Shown: piece after piece, positions 43,240-51,995 of the stretch
Layout of the letters: each line of letters opens with the position of its first letter
How positions within the stretch are numbered: the first letter of the stretch is position 1
Source of the DNA: CAVXFB01 sp963760935
Lineage (GTDB): Bacteria > Planctomycetota > Planctomycetia > Pirellulales > Thermoguttaceae
Direction of reading: 5' to 3'
Length of the DNA: 64,000 bases
Assembly (NCBI GenBank): GCA_963760935.1
Contig: CAVXFB010000003.1
Location: forward strand, 1,054,001 to 1,118,000
Notes under the pieces: model-generated
Database searches by the model: none
Seen by the model: only the letters and a program-made list of their open reading frames with translations
Told to the model about the DNA's origin: nothing
Translations under genes and position numbers: made by a program

Positions 43240-43509
43240 ATGCAAGACGCCATTGGATTGATCGAAACCAAGGGACTGATCGCGCTGGTCGAAGCGACCG
43301 ACGCCATGGCCAAAGCCGCTAACGTTAAGATCGCCAAGCGGGTTCAGATCGGCGGCGGACTCGTGACGACCGTCGTCCGAGGCGACGTGGGCAGTGTTCG
43401 GGCGGCCGTTGAAGCCGGTGCCAACGCCGCCTCGCAAGTCGGCGAGCTCGTGGCCAGCCATATTATTCCTCGGCCGGCTGACGGCGTAATCGCCGCCTAT
43501 CTGAGCTAG
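43240..43509 (+). CDS. BMC-H shell protein 2
   Basis: An 89-residue BMC-H paralogue of the preceding gene: DAIGLIETKGLIALVEATDA, NVKIAKRVQIGGGLVTTVV, DVGSVRAAVEAGANAASQVG and HIIPRP. The ATG at 43240 is preceded by AAAGGGAACCTACTGCA and matches the usual BMC-H N-terminus. An in-frame ATG at 43156 would add 28 residues of basic, proline-rich sequence (KKPQPRRPRKPKTPS), which is atypical but cannot be excluded. Two BMC-H genes in tandem are characteristic of planctomycete compartments. Confidence 0.93.
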   Translation: MQDAIGLIETKGLIALVEATDAMAKAANVKIAKRVQIGGGLVTTVVRGDVGSVRAAVEAGANAASQVGELVASHIIPRPADGVIAAYLS

Positions 43510-43551
43510 GCATTCGGAAATAGTCTGGTCCACTAACCACTGGCCACTATC

Positions 43552-44748
43552 ATGAAGATACTGGTTGCCAACCTTGGCTCGACGAGCTTCAAGTACCGGC
43601 TGTTCGACATGGCCGGCGACGTGCAGCTTGCGCGCGGAGGTATCGAACGCATTGGAAGCCCGGAAAGCCGCTGTATCGTGGAAATTGGCGGACAGCGGCA
43701 GGAGAAGACGTTGTGTGTGCCCGACCATGCCGAAGCGGTCCATCAATGCCTGGCACAATTGACCGATCCGCAGACCGGCTGTCTGCGGCAGGCATCGGAA
43801 GTATCGGCGATCGCGCTCAAGGCGGTTCACGGTGGACGGATCACCGGCCAGCAACGGGTCACGCCCGACGTGTTGGCGGCGATGGAAGAAGTCAGCGACC
43901 TGGCGCCTGCCCACAACCCGCCATACATTACGGCCATGCGGCTGCTCGGTGAAAAACTGCCGGAGATTCCGTTGATCGCCTGCTTCGAGACGGATTTCCA
44001 CCGGACGATACCCGACCACAACCGCTACTACGCCGTTCCGTACGAGTGGGCGGAGCAGGGCCTGATCTGCCGCCACGGATTCCACGGCGCCAGTCATCGC
44101 TATATTGCAACCCGAACGGCCGAACTGCTCGGCCCCGGCCTGAGAACCATCTCCTGTCACTTGGGCGGATCGAGTTCGCTCTGTGCGATTCGCGATGGCC
44201 AGAGCGTGGCCACCAGCATGGGTTTCAGTCCCCAAAGCGGTCTGTTACAGAACAACCGCGTCGGAGACTTCGACCCCTTTGCCCTGCCGATGCTGATGCG
44301 GCAGACGGGCAAATCGTTGACAGAACTGCTGTCGATCTTGGCCAACAAGAGCGGATTGTTGGGGCTCAGCGGAATCGGCGGCGACCTGCGCGACATTGAC
44401 GAGGCAGCCGCGGCCGGCAACGCTCGGGCGAAGCTGGCTTTGGACGTCTTTGTCACCGAGACGCGGCGATATCTCGGGGCATACCTGGTCGAACTCGGCG
44501 GCGCCGACGTGATCGTCTTCACCGGCGGTATCGGCGAGAACCGCCCGGGTTTTCGCGCGGCCGTATGTGCCAACTTGGAAGAGCTAGGCATCGTGCTCAG
44601 CGCGACCGCAAATCAGGCGGCCCAGGGCGAGGCCAAGATCAGCGATCCAACGAGCCGTGTGCAAGTGTGGGTGATACCAACGAACGAAGAACTGATTGTC
44701 GCCCGGCAGGCGGCGAAAGTATTGCAGAGCGTGAACGGCCAAGCATGA
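43552..44748 (+). CDS. Acetate/propionate kinase family protein
   Basis: A 398-residue acyl-phosphate kinase that makes ATP from an acyl phosphate. ASKHA-fold motifs are in order: ILVANLGSTSFKYRLFDM at the N-terminus, AHNPPYITAMRL, FETDFHRTIP, YEWAEQGLICRHGFHGASHR, ISCHLGGSSSLCAIRDGQSV, DTSMGFSPQSG-like VATSMGFSPQSGLLQNNRVG and FTGGIGENRPGFR. The catalytic Arg and His occur in HGFHGASHR. No encapsulation helix is seen at either end, so it may act at or outside the shell. In this operon the substrate is probably lactyl- or propionyl-phosphate rather than acetyl-phosphate (inference). Confidence 0.93.
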   Translation: MKILVANLGSTSFKYRLFDMAGDVQLARGGIERIGSPESRCIVEIGGQRQEKTLCVPDHAEAVHQCLAQLTDPQTGCLRQASEVSAIALKAVHGGRITGQQRVTPDVLAAMEEVSDLAPAHNPPYITAMRLLGEKLPEIPLIACFETDFHRTIPDHNRYYAVPYEWAEQGLICRHGFHGASHRYIATRTAELLGPGLRTISCHLGGSSSLCAIRDGQSVATSMGFSPQSGLLQNNRVGDFDPFALPMLMRQTGKSLTELLSILANKSGLLGLSGIGGDLRDIDEAAAAGNARAKLALDVFVTETRRYLGAYLVELGGADVIVFTGGIGENRPGFRAAVCANLEELGIVLSATANQAAQGEAKISDPTSRVQVWVIPTNEELIVARQAAKVLQSVNGQA

Positions 44749-44815
44749 CGCACACCTTTCCATCCCACGATCGTTCGCGCAATGTCAGACGCGCAAAGTG
44801 CAAAGGGCCAGATCT

Positions 44816-45136
44816 ATGTTGATTGCCAAGGTCACCGGGTCGCTTGTGGCTACGGAAAAGGTCGAGGCGATGGTCGGGTACAAGTTGCTCATGGTCGAGC
44901 CATATCGGCTCGATCCGAAAACGCGAGTCGCTTTGGTCACCACGGGCCGCTCGATGGTCGCCGTTGATACCGTGGGCGCCGGCGAGGGTGAATTCGTGCT
45001 GCTCACCCAAGGCTCCAGCGCACGGCTAACGCCCGAGACAAAAAACCTACCGGTCGACACCGTAATCATTGGCATCATCGATACCGTGCACGTGGACCAC
45101 ACGTGCGTATATGACAAAGAGGGGCAGACCCAGTAG
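44816..45136 (+). CDS. BMC-P (EutN/CcmL) shell vertex protein 1
   Basis: A 106-residue pentameric vertex protein. It starts LIAKVTGSLVATEKVEAMVG, continues with KLLMVEPYRLDPKTR and VAVDTVGAGEGEFVLLTQGS, and ends near IIGIIDTVHVD; these are the standard EutN/CcmL elements. ATG 44816 gives the usual N-terminus (MLIAKV); an upstream ATG at 44798 in frame is less likely. It is the first of three BMC-P genes in the operon. Confidence 0.94.
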   Translation: MLIAKVTGSLVATEKVEAMVGYKLLMVEPYRLDPKTRVALVTTGRSMVAVDTVGAGEGEFVLLTQGSSARLTPETKNLPVDTVIIGIIDTVHVDHTCVYDKEGQTQ

Positions 45137-45277
45137 GAAGAGCTGGAGGACGGCAGAGTAAATTGGACAATCGTAACGCGGCGCGCGAAGCTCCGTCGTC
45201 CTCCATCCCCTTCCTGACAATCAACCTACCAAAACCGGAATTGCCAGCCGCATTCGTGCGGCCTCATGAGGATCACC

Positions 45278-46711
45278 ATGCAGATAGACGAAACGTTGGT
45301 ACGCAATGTGGTGGAGCAAGTGTTGACCCGGCTTGGTGGCGGAAATGGGGCGCCAGCGCCGGCCGGATATCAGGGTCGCTTCGGCCTGTTTACCGATGCG
45401 GGCGAGGCCGTCGCGGCGTCGCGTGAAGCCTTCGAGCAACTATCTCGCCGGACACTCGAGGACCGCACGCGGATCATCTCCCATATCCGCCGCATCGCCA
45501 TCGATCAATGCGTCGAACTCGGCACGATGGAGATGGACGAGACCAAGATCGGCCGACTGCCGCACAAGATCGAAAAGCTGAAAACCTTGGGTGAGCGTTC
45601 GCCGGGCGTCGAGTTTCTCCGTAGCGAGGTCTTTAGCGGCGATCACGGTCTGGCGGTCATCGAGCACGCTCCCTTTGGCGTGATTTGTGCGATTACGCCC
45701 GTGACGCATTCGCTGCCGACAATCACCGGCAACGCGGTGAGCATGATCGCCGCCGGCAATACGGTGGTGTTCAATCCGCATCCCAGCGGGCGACGCGTGG
45801 CCGCCGAGGGCGTGCGTCGCTATAACGAGGCGATCTACCGCGATCTGGGCATCGACAACCTGATGTGCGTCATCACCGAGCCAACCCTGGAATCAGCCGA
45901 CGCCCTGTTCACGCATCCCGATGTGAATCTGATCTGCGTAACCGGCGGCCCGGCTGTTGCTCGGGCGGCCATGAAACAAGCGAAACGAGCCATCGTCGCC
46001 GGGCCGGGCAATCCGCCGGTCGTCGTCGACGAGACGGCCGACCTCGATCGGGCTGCCGCCTGCATCATTCAAGGCGGCGCGTACGACAATAACCTGCTCT
46101 GCATTTCGGAAAAGCAAGTCTTCGCCGTCGAGCCCATTTTCGAGCAACTCATGGCGGCCATGGAACGGGCCGGGGCCGTGCGGCTCAACGGAAACGAAAT
46201 TGACGCACTGACGCGAGCGGCCATCGCTACCGTTGGCGAGGGAGACAAGCGGCACGACGTGCCGCAGAAGGATTTCATCGGCCAAGATGCCGCAGTGCTC
46301 GCCCGAGCCGCCGGCAAGAACGTCCCGGCCCAGGTCGAATTGCTGTTTGGCGAGACGAACCAGTCGCATCCCTTCGTGCAAGTTGAGCAGATGATGCCCT
46401 TCGTGCCGTTTGTACGCTGCCGCAACGTCGACGAGGCGATCGAACAGGCTCGCCGCAGCGAACACGGTTTCCGCCATACAGCGATCATCCACTCGAATAA
46501 CGTTCGCAACATGACGAAGATGGGCAAGGCGCTGGATACGACGCTGTTCGTCAAGAACGGCCCGTGCGTGGCCGGACTTGGACTTGGCGGCGAGGGATAC
46601 TGCTCGTTCTCCATAGCCGGACCAACCGGCGAAGGCGTGACCACGCCGCTGACGTTTACCCGCGAGCGTCGCTGCTCGATGATCGATGACCTGCGAATCT
46701 TGGGGAAATAG
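45278..46711 (+). CDS. CoA-acylating aldehyde dehydrogenase (PduP/EutE-like), BMC-associated
   Basis: A 477-residue enzyme that oxidises an aldehyde to acyl-CoA with NAD. Key parts are FGVICAITPVTHSLPTITGN, GNTVVFNPHPSGRRVA, LICVTGGPAVARAAMKQAKR and the catalytic Cys in YDNNLLCISEKQ. Residues about 3-20 (IDETLVRNVVEQVLTRLGGG) form an amphipathic helix plus Gly/Ala/Pro linker, a probable encapsulation peptide. ATG 45278 is preceded by GAGG at a good distance; an in-frame ATG at 45266 would add four residues. In this compartment type the substrate is expected to be lactaldehyde (or propionaldehyde), with lactyl-CoA as product. Confidence 0.93.
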   Translation: MQIDETLVRNVVEQVLTRLGGGNGAPAPAGYQGRFGLFTDAGEAVAASREAFEQLSRRTLEDRTRIISHIRRIAIDQCVELGTMEMDETKIGRLPHKIEKLKTLGERSPGVEFLRSEVFSGDHGLAVIEHAPFGVICAITPVTHSLPTITGNAVSMIAAGNTVVFNPHPSGRRVAAEGVRRYNEAIYRDLGIDNLMCVITEPTLESADALFTHPDVNLICVTGGPAVARAAMKQAKRAIVAGPGNPPVVVDETADLDRAAACIIQGGAYDNNLLCISEKQVFAVEPIFEQLMAAMERAGAVRLNGNEIDALTRAAIATVGEGDKRHDVPQKDFIGQDAAVLARAAGKNVPAQVELLFGETNQSHPFVQVEQMMPFVPFVRCRNVDEAIEQARRSEHGFRHTAIIHSNNVRNMTKMGKALDTTLFVKNGPCVAGLGLGGEGYCSFSIAGPTGEGVTTPLTFTRERRCSMIDDLRILGK

Positions 46712-46714
46712 CCG

Positions 46715-46975
46715 ATGTACTTGGGCCGGGTGATTGGCACCGCGCGAGCAACTGTAAAGCATCCGTCGATGGAGGGCTGGAAGCTGTTGCTCGTCATGGC
46801 GCTTCAGGCCGATGGTCGCACCGTGGAAGGCGATCCAATCCTCGTGATCGATTCGCTGGGTGCCGGCGTAGGCGAAACGGTGGTCATCACCAGCGACGGC
46901 ATCGGGGCACGAGAAATGGTAAATAGCAAGAACACGCCGGTGCGATGGTCGGTGTTGGGAATACGTGACGAATGA
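46715..46975 (+). CDS. BMC-P (EutN/CcmL) shell vertex protein 2
   Basis: An 86-residue vertex protein: MYLGRVIGTARATVKHPSME, WKLLLVMALQADGRT, LVIDSLGAGVGETVVITSDG and the end NTPVRWSVLGIRDE. It begins 3 bases after the aldehyde dehydrogenase stop and overlaps the following gene by ATGA (46972-46975), so the three are tightly coupled. It is the shortest of the three BMC-P proteins, but of normal family length. Confidence 0.94.
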   Translation: MYLGRVIGTARATVKHPSMEGWKLLLVMALQADGRTVEGDPILVIDSLGAGVGETVVITSDGIGAREMVNSKNTPVRWSVLGIRDE

Positions 46976-47748
46976 ATGATTTGGCTATCAATGTTGAACG
47001 TGTGGTTCGCGAGGTGCTCGCCGAGTTGGGCGTTGCTGCGCCGTCGTCGAACCCACGTGCCAGCGAGCCAGCCATTGTTTCGAGCAACGGTAGCACAGCC
47101 ACTAAGGCAGCCGCCCCAGCCGAAACCGCTCTCTCGCAACCCCACGAGACGAAGGGTTGTAATGGCGATCTCGTGCTGGATCAGCGCGTCGTTACGATGA
47201 ACGACGTCCTTGGCCGACTTAATGCCGTGCGGCGAGTTACCGTGGTGCGCGATGCAATCGTTACGCCGGCTGTTCGTGATGAGCTCCTGCGGCGGGGAAT
47301 TGCCCTCGGACATTCCGATGCTTGCGGCGGACGCCCGGTCGCTTCAGCCCGGTTGATAATCTTAACGATCGGAACGAAGTTTGACTCCGCGGCGCTGGCA
47401 GCCGGGTTGGCACGAGAAAATTTGAAAGTCGAACGTGCCGCGTCAGACTGCGTTATCGCGGCGGTGGATCAACTGGCGGCCGAGACTGCCCGGCCCGATA
47501 CGCTAGGAGTGCTGCTAACGCCTCACACGTCGGCCGCACTGTGCTTGGCCAATCGGCTGCCCGGCGTTCGCGCAGTGACCGGCCGAGATGCGCCGACGGC
47601 TGCCACGGCTGCTGCTGCCGTAGGGGCCAACGTGCTCGCAATCGACCCCGAGATGGGCACGTTCTTCCAGTTGAAGCAGATCATTACGGAGTTTTGCCGC
47701 TGTGGCGTCCGTGCCTGCCCAGAAGTTCTTTGCGCTCGCTTGAAGTAG
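46972..47748 (+). CDS. RpiB/LacA-like BMC-associated protein with encapsulation helix
   Basis: A 258-residue protein. Residues 4-21 (LAINVERVVREVLAELGVAA) form an amphipathic helix similar to those on PduL and the aldehyde dehydrogenase, followed by a 40-residue Ser/Ala/Pro-rich linker and a predicted cargo domain. The C-terminal half resembles sugar-phosphate isomerase RpiB/LacA: GVLLTPHTSAALCLANRLPG and VRAVTGRDAPTAATAAAAVG with ANVLAIDPEMG. The usual RpiB active-site segment at the N-terminus of the domain is not evident, and the middle region (VVRDAIVTPAVRDELLRRGI) resembles a conserved segment of BMC-associated hypothetical proteins. A role inside the compartment is likely; the reaction is unknown. 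Confidence 0.75.
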   Translation: MNDLAINVERVVREVLAELGVAAPSSNPRASEPAIVSSNGSTATKAAAPAETALSQPHETKGCNGDLVLDQRVVTMNDVLGRLNAVRRVTVVRDAIVTPAVRDELLRRGIALGHSDACGGRPVASARLIILTIGTKFDSAALAAGLARENLKVERAASDCVIAAVDQLAAETARPDTLGVLLTPHTSAALCLANRLPGVRAVTGRDAPTAATAAAAVGANVLAIDPEMGTFFQLKQIITEFCRCGVRACPEVLCARLK

Positions 47749-47758
47749 GAATAACGCC

Positions 47759-48058
47759 ATGCGAATCGGCGACGTTGTAGGAACCGTAACGCTGAATGTT
47801 GTTCATCCGAGCTTGACCGGCGCCTGCTTCAAATTAGTGGCCCCGCTCGGCTGGGACGACCTGAAACAGAAAAAGGGGACGGAGCCGCTGGAGGAAATCG
47901 CGGTCGTGGACGAACTCGGCGCCGGCATCGGCAGCCGCATCGCCATCAGCGAAGGCCGCGAGGCCGCCATGCCCTTTTATCCGGAAGTCAAACCCGTAGA
48001 CGGGTACAACGCGGCGATTCTTGATTCATTGCAGTACAATCCCTCGGATATCACCTAA
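47759..48058 (+). CDS. BMC-P (EutN/CcmL) shell vertex protein 3
   Basis: A 99-residue vertex protein: MRIGDVVGTVTLNVVHPSLT, then KLVAPLGWDDL, VVDELGAGIGSRIAISEGRE and a longer tail PFYPEVKPVDGYNAAILDSL. It starts 10 bases after the RpiB-like gene and ends 18 bases before the aldolase start. The tail after the fold is about ten residues longer than in the second BMC-P. Confidence 0.93.
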   Translation: MRIGDVVGTVTLNVVHPSLTGACFKLVAPLGWDDLKQKKGTEPLEEIAVVDELGAGIGSRIAISEGREAAMPFYPEVKPVDGYNAAILDSLQYNPSDIT

Positions 48059-48076
48059 CCGTTGTGGAGCAGAGTC

Positions 48077-48955
48077 GTGGTTAATCTACAGAAGATCAAG
48101 CAAGAGATTTGCGATATCGGCGACCGCCTTTACAAGAAAGGCTTCGCTGCCGCCAACGATGGGAACATCAGCTACCGCGTCGGTGACAATCAAGTCGTCT
48201 GCACGCCGACGCTGGTTTCCAAGGGCTTTCTGAAGCCTGACGATCTGTGCGTGGTCGACATGAGCGGCAAGCAAATTAGCGGCAAACGCAAGGCTACGAG
48301 CGAGATCAAGCTCCATTTAGCCATCATGCAAGAGCGGCCCGAGATCAAGTCGGTCGTTCACTGTCATCCGCCGCACGCCACGGCCTTCGGTATCGCTCGC
48401 GAGCCGGTGCCGGCCTGCGTGCTGCCGGAGGTCGAGATCTTCCTAGGCGACGTGCCAATCGCCAAATACGAAATACCCGGCAGCCAGGAGTTTGCCAACA
48501 CGATTCTGCCTTTCATCCATAAGGCCAATGTGATTATTCTAGCCAACCACGGCACAGTGAGCTTTGGCGATACCGTCGAAAACGCATATTGGTGGACGGA
48601 AATCCTCGATGCATATTGCCGGATGCTGATGCTGGCCCGCGGCTTGGGCTCGGTCAACTACTTCACCGAGCCGGAAGCCAAGGCCCTGCTCGAATTGAAG
48701 GGCAAGTGGGGCTTCAAAGACCCGCGGCTCGAAATGAAGAACTGCGACATCTGCGCCAACGATACGTTCCGCGAGAGTTGGAGTTCGGCCGGCGTGCAGC
48801 CTAGGGCCTTCCAGCCGCCGCAATTCTCAAACGCCAACTCGAACGGTGCTCCCGCAAGCAGCGGATCGATGCTGGCGGCCGGCACCGCCGACCAAGAGGC
48901 GCTCATTCAGGCCATCACCGAGCGAGTGATGGACATGCTGCGTCAGCGCTCGTAA
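48077..48955 (+). CDS. Class II aldolase (L-fuculose/L-rhamnulose-1-phosphate type), BMC-associated
   Basis: A 292-residue zinc aldolase that should cleave a deoxyhexulose 1-phosphate to dihydroxyacetone phosphate and L-lactaldehyde. The FucA fold is clear: GFAAANDGNISYRV, TPTLVSKGFLKPDDL, the catalytic Glu in KATSEIKLHLAI, zinc ligands in VVHCHPPHATAFG and a third His in ILANHGTVSFGD. After the domain comes a cysteine-containing NCDICAND segment, a Ser/Asn/Ala-rich linker and the amphipathic helix EALIQAITERVMDMLRQRS, a probable C-terminal encapsulation peptide. GTG 48077 is chosen because GGAG lies 7 bases before it. It is the last gene of the BMC operon and defines its likely substrate. 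Confidence 0.92.
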   Translation: MVNLQKIKQEICDIGDRLYKKGFAAANDGNISYRVGDNQVVCTPTLVSKGFLKPDDLCVVDMSGKQISGKRKATSEIKLHLAIMQERPEIKSVVHCHPPHATAFGIAREPVPACVLPEVEIFLGDVPIAKYEIPGSQEFANTILPFIHKANVIILANHGTVSFGDTVENAYWWTEILDAYCRMLMLARGLGSVNYFTEPEAKALLELKGKWGFKDPRLEMKNCDICANDTFRESWSSAGVQPRAFQPPQFSNANSNGAPASSGSMLAAGTADQEALIQAITERVMDMLRQRS

Positions 48956-48998
48956 GACTTCTCCGACAACTTGATATTCAACTAGCGCAAATCACCAC

Positions 48999-50381
48999 CT
49001 ACACGTCAAGCGTGTAGCCAGGTCGATAAAGCGGCTTGATGATCGTCTCCAGGCCGGCAATGTTCGGGGACCTCATATTCTTGGCGTCCCACTCGACCTT
49101 CTGGCCGAGGTAGCGCTCGGGCCGAGCGTTCTCACTCTTGGGATCCTTGACCGCCTCGCCGGTCGCCGCAACCCACACGGCGAGATTCCCGAGCAAAATG
49201 GTTTCGGTCAACCCGCCGGCGTAGTCCGGGAAGTTCGACATGGCCGGTTCGCCACCCTTGATCGCACGAATCCATTCCTGGAAATGGCCGGGTGACTCAG
49301 TGTACTTAATGTCCTTGTCGTCGGGCATGGTCGCCCCGCCAAACAAAAGAACAGCATTCTCTGCGTAATCGCCGGGCGAATAAAGCTTCCCTTTGTCGCC
49401 AATCACGAGGCAGCCGCTAGCCTGCATCTTCTTACCGTCGAGCAAATGCTTATCGGGCCGCTTGCCGCCATCGTACCAGAACAGTTTTACCGGCGCGCGA
49501 CCGTTCAGTTCCGGGTAGTCGAACGTGATCGTCGACCACTTCGGATAGCTGTCGCCGTTATGCCCCGAGCAGTCGGCCTGAATGGCCACCGGATCGCGAA
49601 GATTCAACGCCATATACGGCATGTTCACGGTGTGGCACGCCATGTCGCCCAGTGCGCCGGTCCCAAAATCCCACCAGCCGCGCCAGGCAAATGCGTGGTA
49701 GGTGCCGCGCTTGGCGCTCGGCCGTACGGGGGCCGATCCTAGCCAAAGATTCCAATCGACGCCCGGACACGGCGCCGACTCCGGCCGGTTGCCGCCTTGC
49801 GCCCAGATAGGCCGATTGGTCCAAACGTGAACCTCCTTGACGCTCCCAAGGGTCCCCTTCTTAATGATCGCCGCCGCTTTGCGTAGTGCAGAACTCGCAG
49901 TGCCTTGATTGCCCATTTGCGTGGCCACCTTCATCTCGCGGGCAACCTTGGCCATCAGCCGGGCCTCGTAGATCGTGTGCGTCAGCGGCTTCTCGCAAAA
50001 ACAGTGCTTGCCCATCCGCATGGCCATCAAGGCGGCCGGGGCGTGCGTGTGGTCCGGCGTAGCAACGGTCACGGCGTCAATGCTCTTGCCCATCTCATCG
50101 AGCAGCTTGCGGAAATCCTTATACCGCTTGGCGCCTGGAAAACGCTTCTCGCCCGCGTTGCGCGTGCCATCGTCGACGTCGCAAATGGCGACGACACGCC
50201 CATGTCTGCTCGCATCGTCCGAATCGTTCGATCCCCGTCCTCCTATGCCGATGCAAGCGATGGCAACCTGTTCGTTGGGCGACTTACTTGGCTGCGCCGT
50301 AGCGCCGGCGGCCACCCAGAAGCCGATACCCGATGCGGCGGTCGTTTGCAAAAATCGGCGACGATTTGTGCTGTGAGGCAT
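48999..50381 (-). CDS. Gfo/Idh/MocA family oxidoreductase, Tat-exported
   Basis: A 460-residue protein. ATG 50381 is preceded by AAGGAGTGTCAATCC on the minus strand, so the longer opening at 50468 is rejected. The N-terminus has a twin-arginine-like signal (NRRRFLQTTAASGIGFWVAA). The Rossmann domain has VAIACIGIGGRGSND and VVAICDVDDGTRN; the family signature GKHCFCEKPLTHTIYEARLM follows. Export of such NAD(P)-binding proteins through Tat is widespread in planctomycetes. The substrate is probably a sugar or sugar derivative. It is convergent with the BMC operon, so it is not part of that transcript. Confidence 0.9.
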   Translation of the reverse strand: MPHSTNRRRFLQTTAASGIGFWVAAGATAQPSKSPNEQVAIACIGIGGRGSNDSDDASRHGRVVAICDVDDGTRNAGEKRFPGAKRYKDFRKLLDEMGKSIDAVTVATPDHTHAPAALMAMRMGKHCFCEKPLTHTIYEARLMAKVAREMKVATQMGNQGTASSALRKAAAIIKKGTLGSVKEVHVWTNRPIWAQGGNRPESAPCPGVDWNLWLGSAPVRPSAKRGTYHAFAWRGWWDFGTGALGDMACHTVNMPYMALNLRDPVAIQADCSGHNGDSYPKWSTITFDYPELNGRAPVKLFWYDGGKRPDKHLLDGKKMQASGCLVIGDKGKLYSPGDYAENAVLLFGGATMPDDKDIKYTESPGHFQEWIRAIKGGEPAMSNFPDYAGGLTETILLGNLAVWVAATGEAVKDPKSENARPERYLGQKVEWDAKNMRSPNIAGLETIIKPLYRPGYTLDV

Positions 50382-50654
50382 GGATTGACACTCCTTGAGG
50401 TAGAAAGACCAACTTGGGCAGGGACTCAGCGTCGAAGCGGTAGGCAAAGGGGCGGGCAACGGGGCCACTCCTCAATCACTTTCTAACTTATCGCATTTTG
50501 TGTGCAGAAACAAGGATACAAGAGAAAGAGCCGTCCGAATGAAATCCCACTTCGTTAGGGGGAACGTTTGCCTTGTCCGGCATTATTCGCTACGCTAAAA
50601 GACTCAGAACTAGCCCTGCCCGACAATTGCCCGCAGCAAAGGAGATTCCTCGTG

Positions 50655-51929
50655 ATGCGACTGCCGCTCGCTATCGTCGTGACCCTCGGCCTCGCTTGTC
50701 TTTCCGGTGCCGTGACCAGCCTGTCGGCCGATCAATCGCCCGCCAACAACGAAGCGGCCGCACTCAAGCGAGTTGTCGACCTCGGCGGCAAAATCCGGTA
50801 CGACTCCGCGAAAACGATCATCGGCGTTGAACTGTCAGACTGTGCCACGACGGACGCCGACGTGAAACTGCTTACGTCCTTACCCCACCTGCACAATCTT
50901 GTTCTCTGGGGCGCCGAAATTACCGACGCAGGCGTCAAAGATCTCAGCGCATTCAAAGAGCTTTCCACGCTCGTGCTCGAAAATACCGAAGTCACAGATG
51001 CCGGGCTCGACGTCCTCAAGCACCTGCCGCAGTTGAAGTCGCTTAATCTTCGGCGAAGCACGTATATGACCGATGCCGGATTGGATTGCATCGAAGAACT
51101 GCCGAATCTTCAGTACCTATCGCTGCTCTATAACAACATCGGTGATGCCGGGCTAGTACACCTCAAAGGGCTTTCCAAGTTGCGATTGCTGGACCTTCGT
51201 GGCTGCACCCAGATCGGCGATGCAGGCTTGGAAGAAATCAAGGGACTCACCACCCTCAGGAGCCTGAAGCTACGGAATCCTGCCATAACAGATGCCGGTC
51301 TGGCTCAGCTTGCCGCCCTGACGCACTTGACCACGCTCTCGATCGAAGATGCCCAAATCACCGACGATGGATTGAAGGTCTTGCAACATCTCCCCGCCTT
51401 GGAAGACTTGAGTGTCTTTCGCTGCTACAACATCAGCGACGATTGCTTCCAGTACATGAAAGGGTTGAAAGCCTTGAAACAACTCGCCGTTCGCGACACG
51501 CCAATTACCGGGGCCGGCTTGGCCCAACTGACAGGCGTTGCAGACTTGGCAAAGCTCGACCTTTCGGAAACGCAGGCAGACGACGCAGCCATGCAACAGG
51601 TTGCGAAATTCGCGAACCTCGAGTGGATTGATCTTTGGCACACGCGCATTACGGATGCCGGACTGAAACCACTGGCCGCGCTGAAAGCTCTCAAGTATCT
51701 CAATCTCACGGACACTAGCGTGACCGACGCAGGCATGAACAACGTCGGCACAATGGACAGCCTGGAGACGCTCACACTCAATCTGACGAAAGTCTCCGAT
51801 GCCGGCCTCGCTCCATTGAAACAATTGCACAACCTGAAATCGCTTGCCATCGCACAAACGAAGGTGACCAAGGAAGGCGCTCGCCAGTTGCAGCAGGCAC
51901 TGCCAAATTGCAAAGTGAAGCGGCTTTAG
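50655..51929 (+). CDS. Leucine-rich repeat protein, exported
   Basis: A 424-residue protein. AAAGGAGATTCCTC precedes GTG 50652 and ATG 50655; I use the ATG. The signal peptide ends SLSA. From about residue 45 to the end there are some fifteen leucine-rich repeats of the ITDAGL type (EITDAGVKDLSAFKELSTLV, EVTDAGLDVLKHLPQLKSLN, SVTDAGMNNVGTMDSLETLT), close to the cysteine-containing/RNase-inhibitor-like class. The regular TDAGL turns imply a continuous solenoid for protein binding. The last repeat ends with a short cap (NCKVKRL). It is divergent from the Gfo/Idh gene. Its partner is unknown. Confidence 0.88.
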   Translation: MRLPLAIVVTLGLACLSGAVTSLSADQSPANNEAAALKRVVDLGGKIRYDSAKTIIGVELSDCATTDADVKLLTSLPHLHNLVLWGAEITDAGVKDLSAFKELSTLVLENTEVTDAGLDVLKHLPQLKSLNLRRSTYMTDAGLDCIEELPNLQYLSLLYNNIGDAGLVHLKGLSKLRLLDLRGCTQIGDAGLEEIKGLTTLRSLKLRNPAITDAGLAQLAALTHLTTLSIEDAQITDDGLKVLQHLPALEDLSVFRCYNISDDCFQYMKGLKALKQLAVRDTPITGAGLAQLTGVADLAKLDLSETQADDAAMQQVAKFANLEWIDLWHTRITDAGLKPLAALKALKYLNLTDTSVTDAGMNNVGTMDSLETLTLNLTKVSDAGLAPLKQLHNLKSLAIAQTKVTKEGARQLQQALPNCKVKRL

Positions 51930-51995
51930 CGACAAGGTTGCCGGGCTAGGCATTCTTGCCTGCCGTGGCCAGAAAACAGTCCGGCCACAACATGC

